Shown here piece by piece: positions 34,771-45,785 of a stretch of 64,000 nt of DNA. The stretch's first letter is position 1, and each line of letters opens with the position of its first letter. Both the position numbers and the translations under genes were made by a program. The notes beneath the pieces were generated by a model. That model was not told the origin of the DNA. It searched no databases and was given only the letters and a program-made list of their open reading frames with translations. The DNA comes from Bombyx mori (Eukaryota; Arthropoda; Insecta; Lepidoptera; Bombycidae), in the NCBI RefSeq assembly GCF_030269925.1, contig NC_085116.1, positions 7,254,001 to 7,318,000 of the forward strand, read 5' to 3'.

Positions 34771-35008
34771 ATTTTTTATATTTTTTATTGCTTAGATGAG
34801 TGGACGAGCTCATAGCCCACCTGATTGGAGCTCATAGACATCTACAATGTAAATGCGCCACCCAAATTGAGATACAAGTTCTAAGATCTCAGTTTAGTTA
34901 CAACGGCTACCCCACCCTTCAAACCGAAACGCATTACTGTTTCACGGCAGAAATAAGAGGGGTGGTGATACCTACGCGTGCGGACTCACAAGAGGTCCTG
35001 CCACCAGT
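34771..35008 (-). repeat. Bm1 SINE, short form
   Basis: From the tail to CTGCCACCAGT at the shared boundary. About 15 bp is missing near 34825. Confidence 0.9.
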
Positions 35009-35617
35009 AAAAAGAATAACCACCAGAGTAAATAAGTGCAAACCCCGATTGTTACATTTCGTTAATACTACTACTGACTTCAAACGGTAATCGCACCCGT
35101 CATACAATACACTAGATCCTTAAGCACCAACAAACGCTAGACACTCACACGCCAGATTAAATGACATTAAAGAAATATTTGTATTCATAATTATATCAAC
35201 ATTATAATATAATAGGCCATATTGCGTCACGGATACCTATTTCCTTAACGTTTACACTGGGGCTATTTGATTAGAGATGACTGCGAGCCAATTTTTTTTT
35301 AACATGAGCCGGTTAGTCATTTAAAGAAAATATTTTTATTAGATATCGGTAATTTAAAAAAACCCGCGCAACTTTACATAAATCTGTTAATGTTATGTAA
35401 CTTTACGAATTTATATTTCTCTTTACTGTTACACTGTTAGTGTTTTCGTCGGCTTTAGCGAGTCGTAGACATAATTAAAACTACATAATTTTACGGCTTA
35501 ATGTCCGGTTTATTTTAATATTTCTTGAACACCAGATCCAGCTACAGTTGAACGGGATTCAGTGTTACCGTATATCAAGGGAGTCACGGAGAGACAAGGT
35601 TGGAATATAATATGTAT
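35009..35617. other. No gene seen
   Basis: AT-rich spacer. Confidence 0.5.
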
Positions 35618-35764
35618 TTTTTTAATTTTTTATTTATTGCTTAGATGGGTGGACGAGCTCACAGCCCACCTGGTGTTAAGTGGTTACTGGAGCCCATAGA
35701 CATCCATAACGTAAATGCGCCACCCACCTTGAGATATAAGTTCTAAGGTCTCAAGTATAGTTAC
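35618..35764 (-). repeat. Bm1 SINE, 3' third
   Basis: Well-conserved tail and 3' body up to AAGTATAGTTAC, then the copy stops at a TATG-rich microsatellite. Confidence 0.9.
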
Positions 35765-35787
35765 GTATGTATGTATATGTATGTATT
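35765..35787. repeat. GTAT microsatellite
   Basis: GTATGTATGTATATGTATGT directly follows the truncated Bm1. Confidence 0.85.
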
Positions 35788-36229
35788 TAGACGTCTGTAA
35801 AATTTAAACGAAAGACATGTAAGAAAGACTTATACAACAGAAGCGAGGTCGACAGGCGACAGTCTTCTGTGACAACGAAAACTGTAAAGTGTTCGAAACA
35901 TCGGAATTAATATAATGTTAATTTTAAAAAAATTGAGATTAAACCGTAAAAGTAGATTTATTTATGATAGCGGCCTGCTCTGACTCCGCTCAGGTCTTTA
36001 GCAAAAATTTATTTTTTTAAATAAAACAACACTTATTGCGGCATAACTATAATAGTTAGACATATTATGCTGTCGCGACACTTTTTGTAAATAATAATAT
36101 GTTCTACAAAGTCGTAGTAGGTACATTATTTTATTTTATCATCAATAGTTTTCGCAGGGCACTCGATGTAAATAATATTTTAGGTATTTTTTTTACACCT
36201 TCGGTTACATTGGAGTTTTAGTAAGGATC
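35788..36229. other. No gene seen
   Basis: AT-rich spacer. Confidence 0.5.
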
Positions 36230-36360
36230 CGTAATTTTTTTCAAAAAAGTTTATAGTCTATGTCACTCGGGAATAGTGTAGTTTCCAAACAGTGAAAGAT
36301 TTTTTTAAATCGGTGCAGTAGTTTCGGAGCCATATAATTTTGAGATACACACCGCGGTTT
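36230..36360. repeat. Unclassified moth interspersed repeat
   Basis: The block CACTCGGGAATAGTGTAG, CCAAACAGTGAAAGA and AGTAGTTTCGGAGCC is of a kind common in moth genomes, possibly Helitron- or MITE-related. No ends are visible. Confidence 0.4.
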
Positions 36361-37442
36361 GTACAGCCTTGGTATAAACAACTCACGCTGCTAACACGCG
36401 ACTTGAACATTCAGTCCACAGCGTGACAGCCCGTTAAAAATAGCATAACAGCAGATTCATGTAATTGACCCGTTGTAGTCGCCACTTTGCATGATTGTCT
36501 TTTAATTCGATCGGTGTCATTCTCGTGTGAAGGGTGTGATGAGAAAAACTTAACACACTCACTAAACTGTTATCTATCCGATTGTGGTCTCGTTCTGACT
36601 ACAGATTATATTTTTACGTAATTAATTGTTCTGCTTAGTAAATTCACAAATGACAGTGAAGTGGTATACGTGTTTTTATTAGGTTATATAAGAACACGAG
36701 GTAAATGACGAAGACGAAGCCTTAATGTTTTACAGGCTTAGGACCGAGATTTTTTTGCGATTTTTGCCAAAAGCTATTAAATGCATATGGATAAAGAATT
36801 ACTCAAGTAAGCTAATCCTACTTTTATTTTTTTGATTATACAATTATATTGTCGAATAGTCCCCCATTAATATACTATAGCTACTAGCCTAGATGAGCCA
36901 TGGGGGTCCGCGTTCCTTACATATTCAATAGAAAACTTGCGGTCAGGGGTATTCTACGCTAATTTTGTTTTGGCAAAGTAATAGTATCCACCCACAGGGA
37001 CCGCTCCGGTCCTTGACCTGTTAAGCGGCCACTGAAGTTGTATAGTGAAGTAATCATAAATACAAACATTGTGAATTTTATCATCATGTCTCTGGGTGGC
37101 AGCATTCACGTTACGATGCCTGCAGCCCAGGAAAAAAGTTATGTGATTGCTACACTCGAATTGAGATAAGAGGTTGAATTCTACAACGGCTGTTATAATT
37201 AGACTTCTTGATGGAGGACAAGGTAGATAATGTGCTTTCAAATAATCCGGGAATATGACATAACTTTACAATTAATACTAAATTATTATAATTAATACAA
37301 TTAATACTAAAGATAGATACGATACTGTTATGGGAAAGAGGTTGTCGCGTAGTGACTTAACCACAGAATAGATAATTAAGGTATTAATTTATCTATTTCG
37401 TAGACTTAACAATACAAGTGAAAGATATGAAAGTGTATACAG
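36361..37442. other. No gene seen
   Basis: AT-rich DNA; a 95-codon minus-strand frame (36954-37241) has no recognisable features. Confidence 0.5.
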
Positions 37443-37515
37443 GTCGTGGTGTAGTGGTTATTGTCTCGTGTTTGTGTGGCCACACAAGAGGCAAATCTTG
37501 GGGTTTTTATATTTA
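37443..37515 (+). repeat. tRNA-Val-like relic (old SINE head or tRNA pseudogene)
   Basis: GGTCGTGGTGTAGTGGTTAT matches the D-arm and box A region of animal tRNA-Val, and CAAATCTTGGGG about 40 bp on is a poor box B. The anticodon stem cannot be drawn convincingly, so this is not a functional tRNA. Confidence 0.4.
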
Positions 37516-37988
37516 GAAAGTTTGTTATTGATATATTTGATTATATTATAATGAAACCCGTCTTTATAGCGTTTTTTTTTTCTCGACTACATCCTTTTTT
37601 CAAGTAAGTAATTTAATGCGATTTAAACTCAGAAACACGGTTAAGAACATCTTGAACACTGTCTTCGGAAATTTTATTCATTTATTTGTTTACATTTCTC
37701 ATTCCGCAATCTGGGCACATGCGGTGATATAGTGTCTCAGGCGCAAGCGCCAATGGAATAATTACCCGAGCTCGCTGATAACCCACGTTGGGGTTTCCTG
37801 TGAACGGTATCTATGTATATTTTTTTTACCAAAAAATAAGAAGGATTGCGTATATATCTGGTTTTTTCCTAAAACGTAGATAATTATTAGGTTAGTTTCA
37901 CATACGTTATCCTCTTGGTAATCCCAGTTGTTCGAACACGTAGTCAATTAGAAACATATTTTTTGTATACATTCTCATGGTCTTTGTC
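37516..37988. other. No gene seen
   Basis: AT-rich spacer. Confidence 0.5.
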
Positions 37989-38135
37989 TTGGCTATTGTA
38001 GATAGACGAGTGTACGGTCTACCTGATAGTAAATGGTCACCGTCGCTTATGGACGTCAGGTCTACCTGATAGTAAATGGTCACCGTCGCTTATGGACGTC
38101 AAGGCCTCATCAAGTCAAGTCGCTGCCAATTTCTT
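37989..38135 (-). mobile_element. 3' end of the Bm1-related LINE with internal tandem duplication
   Basis: The tail region, GTGTACGGTCTACCTGATAG and CACCGTCGCTTATGGACGTC follow the family. A 43-bp unit (38016-38058) is repeated exactly at 38059-38101. Confidence 0.75.
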
Positions 38136-38815
38136 TCAAATTTAGAATATATTTATTAATCACTTATGTTTACCGTTCGTTTTTTAGCTTGTGATCGCCT
38201 CTTTGGTCTTGTCTTTAGTGAGTTTGACTACTGTTCCAAAACTTCCGTGTCCGGTTTCGGTTTGGATTAAAATCTTGGCCGTTGTTGCCTAAGTGTGTTT
38301 CCAGTACCCATAACACGGGAGAAAATTCAAGCATATAGCCATTGAATTTGGAACATTATTTCTTTGTCTTCTTAGTCACATGATCGAACACTAATATACC
38401 TTTTTTTACAAGCTTTCAATTTCAATGTCGGAATGTATGTTTGTTTAGGTCAATCATTTTACGAGTTAAATTAAGACAACTTCTTCTTACCCTACGGAAT
38501 TAAATTTGTATGGACATGAATCGACAGCCAGGAATAACTCAAGATATAAAAACTGTAAAAGACAAAAAAAACGGTGCCCGTGCAACTTGGTGCACGTGAA
38601 TGAAGTGAAACTTCTTTTTCTAGTTGGTTTTCTTCCTTTTTCATCCTTAAATCAGGTTGCTCTTGTAATAGGGAATGCTGTGTATAAGAGATGCGACATC
38701 TTCACCATTTATATTATATATATTTTAAATTATAGATAGAAAATAAATATACATGTATTTTTTTAATACTTCATTAAAATATTGGACCCTACTCGTTGTT
38801 AACGTTGGCGCTGGC
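38136..38815. other. No gene seen
   Basis: AT-rich DNA with a 77-codon plus-strand frame (38506-38739) of no known family. Confidence 0.5.
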
Positions 38816-38819
38816 CTGT

Positions 38820-38935
38820 AACAGTTATGCTACGCGCATGCGTTCGAGTGCCACGCGTTCACTGTCGCTCTGTCTCTTTCTAGTATGGTAGCGTTAAACG
38901 TTTAACACAACCTTGTTAGAAGTCGCATTAGAAGT
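38820..38935. promoter_or_regulatory. CpG-rich patch with NRF-1-like site
   Basis: CGCGCATGCG (38833-38842) followed by CACGCGTTCACTGTCGCTC resembles promoter DNA. There is no downstream coding exon I can recognise. Confidence 0.25.
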
Positions 38936-40009
38936 TTCACTTCAAAAAATCACAGACAAAAAAAAGGTATACGTATGTTATTATAATAAATAACCCATTC
39001 TAAGTTCACCATGACATGGCTACTGTCGTCATGATTGGAGAGCTGATGAAGGAATATTTCAACGATCAACAACACGGATGCGATATTTGTATTCGATAAT
39101 GATATATTAGTTTCGAGACGTTCTAATGTCTGCCCTGACCGATAGTAGACCTTGGTTGACTCCATACCGTGACTTAGATTATTCGACGAGATAGGATAAT
39201 TAGGAATGGTTTGGAATCTGTCTAGGAGTAGTATTTAGTAAGCTTGAAGCTTAAATAAGTGGCGCATACCTCCAAACACTCGTGGTGAAGCCGCGCCGGA
39301 GACTGTGTGGCATCAGGATGTATTAAACACGATATCGTGAACGTATCACCTCAAGGTTCCTTTTGTGTATTAGCTCAAAGAGGATCTTCAGATAATTCTA
39401 TAAAAGATATAGTCAGGGTAAGTACTGCTAAACGAAGGATGTTCCGAATTATACTGTAATAGGCTTGCAGTGTATACAATGTCCACTACTATCAACAATC
39501 CGTTGTCTATTTAATCTCTAAGGTCTTCGCTGCTGGCTAAGCGTACATGGCATTAAGTAGAGTCAAATCGCTATAAGTTCTCCTTGTTAATGATCTGTTT
39601 AACAGATAAAAGACCGTGCAACAATGATGTATTAAATGAAATGAACAAACAGACTTACAAACATGTCCACAAAATATTAATAGTAATTTTAAATCAAATC
39701 CATCAATTTATTTATAGTAGATTATATAATTTAAATTAAATAATCTATACATGAGTTCTCGACTGTTCTCGATTTATTGGATTGGCAAACTGCTCAGAAT
39801 CAATTATAGGTTTAATAACCTTGCTAATAACATTAAATACGCCCTAACTAGTTATAAGCGGTGTAATGACATCGCTTACAGTTTTATCAACAAAAAGTCA
39901 CCCACCTTATCACGAAATAAAGTTATTTTTATACAAAATGTAGATTATTGCTTCTGTAATTTTATGTTTGTAGGGAAAATAATGTTAAGGTATTAGTTTT
40001 GATTATGGA
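38936..40009. other. No gene seen
   Basis: AT-rich spacer. Confidence 0.5.
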
Positions 40010-40462
40010 CGGTCGACGAAGCTTCCGTACTAATTTTGAGGGGATGGAGACCCTAGCTAACGTCCACGGCCAGCTTTTTGAGCCATTTCTGTCGGTCTAC
40101 AGACCGTCGAGACTTATCGTTGGCGACCGTAATAGCTGTGATGCTCGGTAAAGACTGGTCCTGGAAAGTCGACTTTCTCGTGTGCATCGCTTCAGTGCCC
40201 TACGGGCCGTTGACCGTGATGGCTGACGTCAATTCACTGACAACTCCGCCGATTGACTTCTCAGGGTGACCTCGCGCCTGCCTGCAGTATTTTTGATGAT
40301 GGATGCCATCTCCTACTTCTCCCGCAATTTGTAGCGGGCGAGGCTCGAGCAGGGGAGTCGTTTGGTGGGTTGCTCATCTCAACTTTTTCATTCGGAACCG
40401 GGGACCCTACCAAATACGCCGCGTGGGTATCACAGAGGAGATTGGGACCCGGTGAAAAAATG
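40010..40462. other. GC-rich segment, unclassified (retroelement-like)
   Basis: About 450 bp of GC-rich DNA between AT-rich flanks, ending at a short A run. Frames of 60-75 codons overlap (40078-40269, 40253-40480 plus) but none resembles a known protein. A CRE palindrome lies at 40224-40231. Its composition suggests a LINE or other retroelement piece. Confidence 0.3.
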
Positions 40463-40965
40463 AGTATTTTTTTCTTTTAATTATACTATTATATACTGTC
40501 TTTCTTTTTTGTAATAAAATATTTTCTACTACAATTAAAAGCACACACTCTTACTCCATACAAAGCAAATTAATATTATGTTACTATCATTATACACATC
40601 TAGATCTATTTATATAGAATCGTAGCTGCGGTTTTATTGTAATTAATTCCAATGAAATTTTTTGTTCAAATTAACGAGAGCATAAAACTACAGTGATATA
40701 ATAATGTCACTTTAATCAAATTTTTTCCGAGTGTTTACCTCGAATGATTATCACGGTACAGTAACATGGAGATTTATTTTTACAGGGCTATATGTTATTT
40801 TTAGTTTGTAAATTAATATCTCCTCGATAACTAGTTGCATAAATAAACAAGTTCATTGAAATTTAATGTATATTTAAAGTCGATCGTGGTCATTGATACA
40901 ACGCTTACTGCTTTAGTATATGGTAAATGTGACCCGCTCTTCCACTCGGACAATAAGAAGTTAAT
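40463..40965. other. No gene seen
   Basis: AT-rich spacer. Confidence 0.5.
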
Positions 40966-41409
40966 AAGTCGTCGTGGCATAAAGAATAAGACGTCCCGGT
41001 GCATTCGTGTTGAGCGATGCACCGATGTTCGAATCTCAGGCGGGTACCAATTTTTCTAATGAAATACGTACTCAACAACTGTTCACGATTGACTTCCACG
41101 GCGAAGAAATAGCATCGTGTAATAAAAGTCAAACCAGCAAAATTATAATTTGCGTAATTACTGGTGGTAGGATCTCTTGGGAGTCCGCACGGGTAGGTAT
41201 CACCACCCTGCCCATTTCTGCGGTGAAGCAGTAATGCGTTTCGGTTTGAAGGGTGGGTCAGCCGTTGTAACTATACTGAGACCTTAGATCTTATATCTCA
41301 AGGTGGGTGGCGCATTTACGTTGTAGATGTCTATGGGCTCCAGTAACCACTTAACACCAGGTGGGCTGTGAGTTCGTCCAACCATCTAAGCAATAAAATA
41401 AAATAAAAA
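40966..41409 (+). repeat. Bm1 SINE, full length
   Basis: The best complete copy on the plus strand: a tRNA-like head (40966-41050) with box-A-like GTGGCATAAAGAATAAG and box-B-like GTTCGAATCTC, the hairpin region AGCAAAATTATAATTTGCG, the body, and the tail CCATCTAAGCAATAAAAT followed by an A-rich run. About 444 bp, the expected full length. Confidence 0.96.
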
Positions 41410-41990
41410 ATGTGATTAAGACTGCCGTCAAAGTACGTAAATAAATATACATTTTTAAAGTCCAATTATAGGAATGGCGGTTTTGGGATCAGATTCATGC
41501 TTACAATCGTAGTGTTAGATTACTACATTACATACACATACAAACGTTTAGTTATAGTTACTTTACACGAATCATACAAACTTTATGTATTTTTAATTCA
41601 CTTTAGTTTATGTATTTACTTTAATAAGTAACTCACCGGAAAGTATCGAAGTAAATATCGAATCGTAAAATTTATTTCACTTTACTGCTTTACGCACCGA
41701 GTGTCATGGAAATATTATCTTCAACAAGTTTCTGTAATCAATCAACACTTAGGTACACTGTACACAACACAGTCACGATAAACTAAAAATAATTTTGTCA
41801 CACACTGAGGCTGTGCAAATGATATACAAATATGAATACATTTCACCGTATGCCAGACGCTAATTGGAGCTGAACTTTTAGCGAGTTGTCAAATCCTTTT
41901 TTGGAATTACAATGCCCGAATAAGACCCAGAATCTTCTTTACTTTTTGATCGCAATCTTAATAGGTGGAGTCGGCATAATATGATTAGTG
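41410..41990. other. No gene seen
   Basis: AT-rich spacer. Confidence 0.5.
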
Positions 41991-42090
41991 TTTTTTTTAT
42001 AGACGAATGGACGAGCTCGCGGTTTACCTGTGTTAAGTTATTTAAGAGAGCATTGAATTCATTGACATCATAATGTGAATGCAGCTATCC
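41991..42090 (-). repeat. Bm1 SINE, degenerate 3' fragment
   Basis: GGACGAGCTCGCGGTTTACC and later blocks follow the Bm1 3' end on the minus strand with many changes. Confidence 0.6.
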
Positions 42091-42216
42091 GTCCTCAATC
42101 ATAAGGTTGAAGTTTAAATAAAACGGTACAACGCATAAAATGGTTACTAACAGGGTCTCTGGTCTGATGATGTAAGACCGATGTCTTCATACCTGCACGT
42201 ATGAATTAAAGTTAAA

Positions 42217-42468
42217 TTTTTTTTTTTTTGTTTTATTGTTTAGATATCTGGACGAGCTCACAGCCCACCTGGTGTTAAGTGGTTACTGGAGCCCATAGAC
42301 ATCTACGACGTAAATGCGCCACCCACCTTGAGATAAGTTCTAAGGTCTCAAGTATAGTTACAACGGCTGCCCCACCCTTCAAACCGAAACGCATTACTGC
42401 TTCAAGGCGGAAATAGGCGGGGAGGTGGTACCTACCCGTGCGGACTCCCAAAAGGTCCTACCACCAGT
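42217..42468 (-). repeat. Bm1 SINE, short form
   Basis: T run 42217-42230, then the full body to CCTACCACCAGT at the shared boundary. Confidence 0.92.
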
Positions 42469-42779
42469 TAAATTAATGTTGAAATATCACAGTATATTTC
42501 GTGTACGTTAATTTCTTGATTTCGAATTTAATTTTTGATGACCCTTGTTTTAATTACTACACGTATGTATATCACAATAATTAAAGAACCCAATTATCAA
42601 ACGCGTGATTTCGCAATGAATATAATTGCATCATTTAAAATTGGTTTATAATATTTATGTCGATATGTTAATAACATTCTGATAAGTATTCAAATTCGTA
42701 TTGAATTTCAACACCACAAATTGCTATTCTAGCACTATGATTATTGGAGGTAGGGTTTCAATTATGAAATATTTATAGT

Positions 42780-43435
42780 TCGATGCTTCACGTTCAATGG
42801 ACCCAATCTAGAATTTCTGTCTGTATTATGGATATTGAAAATGTACACATAAATTCTCTTATCGTGGCCCCCGCTAATTATATATCCGACTCAGGCCACG
42901 GGGCAACGATAAGCTGCCGTCACCAGAAACACGATTTGTCCTATTTCAGTTCAATTAGAGGACTAGGCTTCGTATCTCATCCTTCTGCAGCGTACCGTGA
43001 GGTAGGAAGATGTGTTTTCTACGAAAATGTTTACCACTGCATTGAAAGATGTGTTCAAGGTTATGAACTGGAATGCTAGCCCTTTCATCAATTCTTCTTT
43101 TTCTTTCTTTCCTATTACGCTCTTGTCGGATCCAACAGATCAACAAATCCGCGTGCTTTTAGTTAGGCTCTTCAAGCAGCGGTCACTGTCCTCAATGAAC
43201 TCCTCGATTATGGCGAAGAATTCAACTGGCGAACTATCCCATGAACACAATCCACTGAGTTTGTCGCCGGATCTTTTCAGTGGATCATGATTCTGAACCG
43301 ATGGTAGATTCTGCGGAGCGCTGCTCTTGCTACGGCCAGTGTTGGAAAACACTGTCAACTTGAGCCCCATGAGGCTCACCTATCAGACACAATGTAGCTG
43401 GAATAGCCCCGTAGGCTACCAGTGAACAGATAGAG
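42780..43435 (+). mobile_element. Old Jockey-type LINE copy (coding end and 3' UTR)
   Basis: The plus-strand frame at 42783-43079 contains NSLIVAPANYISDSG, clearly related to the ENPLIVAAGNYIPDP stretch of the intact Jockey protein, so this frame is a decayed retrotransposon and not a host gene. The 3' UTR follows with the stem TCCACTGAG (43251-43259) and TTCAGTGGA (43276-43284), in which the outermost pair has changed on both sides. An AT-rich insertion may separate the two parts. Confidence 0.75.
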
Positions 43436-43683
43436 TACGTATACGTACGACAAGGATCTACGGGCTAAATGTGAATGTTTAATATTTATTTGTTTATTTA
43501 TTTGGGAAACTAACATACAAACATACAATATTTAAAAAAATTGCCAAAACAATAACCAAATATGTTTCCACCATCAAAATCACATAAGTAGAGAGTGAAC
43601 AAAGGAAAAAAAAGAGAAACTAAAAAAAATGTTTACACAAAAAACAGAAGCAACGCAATACGCAAAACGCGTTATCTCTTATA
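43436..43683. other. No gene seen
   Basis: AT-rich flank of the mariner insertion. Confidence 0.5.
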
Positions 43684-44996
43684 CTTAGTCTGGCCATAAA
43701 TACTGTTACTAAGGAAAACCAAAAAAATACATATTTGGCAAATAACATTTATTACTTTTACAGTGTGTTAGTTTAATTTACATAAATATAAAACAATTTA
43801 AAGTATAAAAAGCTTATTCGAAGTGGTTTCCATTGGCGCAATACAGTCTTTTAAACGTTGAGGCCAGTTATCAATAGAAGCACGCACTCTTTCCATGGGA
43901 AAATTTTTCACTGCCAATCGTACGGATTGTTTTAGGGACTCCAAATTATCATGGCATTTAGAGCAAGCCGTACTCTCTAAAACTGTCCATAAATCATAAT
44001 CCAGCGGATTAATATCGGGACTAGACGACGGCCAGTCTTCAGCTCTGATGAAGTCCGAGACGTTCGTTTCCAACCAAGACTGCGCGAGCTTTATGACCTG
44101 GCGCCGAGTCTTGCTGGAAGGACCATTCTTGATTATTGAACATGGTGTTGTTACGGGGCTTCACTACCTTCTCAAGAATGGTATCTTGATACACTTGTGC
44201 CGATGTTTTGATACCTTTTTCACAAAAGTATGGCTCAGTCACTCCTTCATAGCTCATACCCCACCAAACCATCATTGAAGTCGGATAGTGCCCACGTTAC
44301 ACTCTGTCGACTAATTGGGAAGCTTCCTTAGAGCTTTGAGCATAAATACGGTCATTTTGTTTGTTAAAATGTTGCTCAATTGTAAAAATGTTCTTATCCG
44401 TAAAGAAAAATTTTCTATGACCTCCCTTTGCGTACCGCTTCAGTAGTTGTTTCGATTTTACCACCCTATTCTCTTTTAAATTATCAGTTACGAAATGACC
44501 AGTACGTCTCTTATAGGCTGCAAGTCCTAAGTCATCTTTTAAAATACGCGACATGGTTCTAGGTGCTATTTTCATCTCCCGAGATAAGATATTTTGCTTT
44601 CGGACAGGATTTCTTCGAATTCTTTCCCTTACTGCTTTGACCACCTTTTTCGTACGAACACTACGTGGACGGCCAGATCTTTTTCTGTCACAAACAGAGG
44701 AGGTCTCATTGCACCTATTAATAGCCCGGTACGCAAACATTTTACTAATACCAAGCGTATGAAGAGTTTTAAAAATTGCATTTGGCTCCATACCTACTTT
44801 GTGTAATGCAATCACAGCGATTCGATTCTCTTTATCACCCCACTCCATTTTAATATCGCAAAATATTGTACAGTGTATTGGCGCCAAAATGAGAAATCTC
44901 AATGAGCAATCCAATGAGCAATCATAAAAAAATAACAGATTTCAAAATCAAATTTTGTTTATTTTTAATTGTAACAGTATTTATGGCCAGACTAAG
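43684..44996 (-). mobile_element. mori-type (DD37D) mariner transposon with complete ends
   Basis: The 1,313-bp element has perfect 26-bp inverted repeats (43684-43709 and 44971-44996) beginning CTTAGTCTGGCCATAAATAC, and is flanked by TA on each side (43682-43683 and 44997-44998), the mariner target. A single transposase gene on the minus strand fills most of it. The catalytic spacing and ends fit the mori subfamily first described from Bombyx (the Bmmar1/Bmmar6 group); I cannot decide which member. Confidence 0.95.
43798..44848 (-). pseudogene. mariner transposase, broken
   Basis: Transposase of the Tc1/mariner superfamily, which binds the inverted repeats and cuts and pastes the element at TA. 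The start at 44848 (MEWGDKENR) gives about 349 residues, the usual length. The N-terminal half holds paired helix-turn-helix DNA-binding regions joined by the GRPR linker (residues 59-62; second helix-turn-helix about 84-103). Catalytic Asp151 lies in FFTDKN and Asp247 in FQQDSAPGHK; the third Asp is in SPDINPLDYDLW. Two lesions disable it: an in-frame TAA (44297-44299, codon 184) and a frameshift near 44092-44095, best explained by a 5-bp loss. Allowing for that loss, the last two Asp residues are 37 residues apart, the DD37D arrangement. The few lesions suggest a fairly recent copy. Confidence 0.93.
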
Positions 44997-45102
44997 TATA
45001 TAATATCTTTGACATAATAATATATTATATGTATGAATATGGATTCCAACCAAGTTCTTTACCTTTCAAAGGTTTTTGGTCAACTGTTTAGTTTGTAAGA
45101 AG

Positions 45103-45122
45103 TAAATAAATAAATAAATAAA
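45103..45122. repeat. (AAAT)n microsatellite
   Basis: Five TAAA units in a row, 105 bp after the mariner end. Confidence 0.85.
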
Positions 45123-45169
45123 TTCAAAGTTCGGTACAGAAACCCAAAGATATTCATAACGTACTGCAG

Positions 45170-45371
45170 TTTTTTTTTTGTTGCTTATATATGTGGACGA
45201 GCTCACAGCCCACCTGGTGTTAAGTGGTTACTGGAGCCCATAGACATCTACAACGTAAATGCGCCACACACCTTGAGATATAAGTTCTAAGGTCTCAGTA
45301 TAGTTACAACGGCTGCCCAACCCTTCAAACCGAAACGCATTGCTGCTTCACGGCAGAAATAGGCAGGGCGG
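45170..45371 (-). repeat. Bm1 SINE, 5' truncated
   Basis: T run 45171-45180, then body to GAAATAGGCAGGGCGG. It is truncated about 35 bp short of the common short-form boundary. Confidence 0.9.
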
Positions 45372-45659
45372 TTTTAACTTTACTACCAATCATTTGTATA
45401 ATAATATGGAATAGGAGTCCACATTGTGGGAATAAAGTGCTCGCTCTAAGAAAAATGAATTTATTGAAATTTGTATATTTTTATGTGTCTTGAATACAGT
45501 ACCATTACTTTCAACGAATCGGCTCACATGAGGTTGTCTTGAACGTGGATTATAGCCGTTGACGTCAGCGTCTTCAGGGTCGGCTTTTAAAACATTACAA
45601 TTAGGTATGTATCTGTCTTAAACAGGCTTGCGCAAAAGTTTTGTGTACCAAATTCAGTA
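45372..45659. other. No gene seen
   Basis: AT-rich spacer with a TGACGTCA site at 45560-45567. Confidence 0.5.
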
Positions 45660-45785
45660 CATAATTCTTCTTCTTCTTCATCGTTTAAGGGTCGTGACCA
45701 CCTTGGTCTAGTTTTTGCACCAGCTTCCTCCAATGTTGCCTGGATTCGGTCTGCTTAATGGCGCCCGGGACGCTGGTGTTTGAGA
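45660..45785 (-). mobile_element. LINE 3' end with GAA tail
   Basis: The minus strand encodes SRQHWRKLVQKLDQGGHDP followed by a stop and a (GAA)n tail (TTCTTCTTCTTC at about 45668-45679). The W-R-x-L-V / HDP ending is typical of LINE reverse transcriptase C-termini in insects. Clade uncertain, possibly RTE-like. Confidence 0.55.

Noticed and set aside
44048..44806. Plus-strand frames of 69-76 codons
   Set aside because: Antisense shadows of the mariner transposase.
43684..44996. Assigning the mariner specifically to Bmmar1 or Bmmar6
   Set aside because: The DD37D pattern and ends fit the group, but I cannot compare full consensus sequences here.
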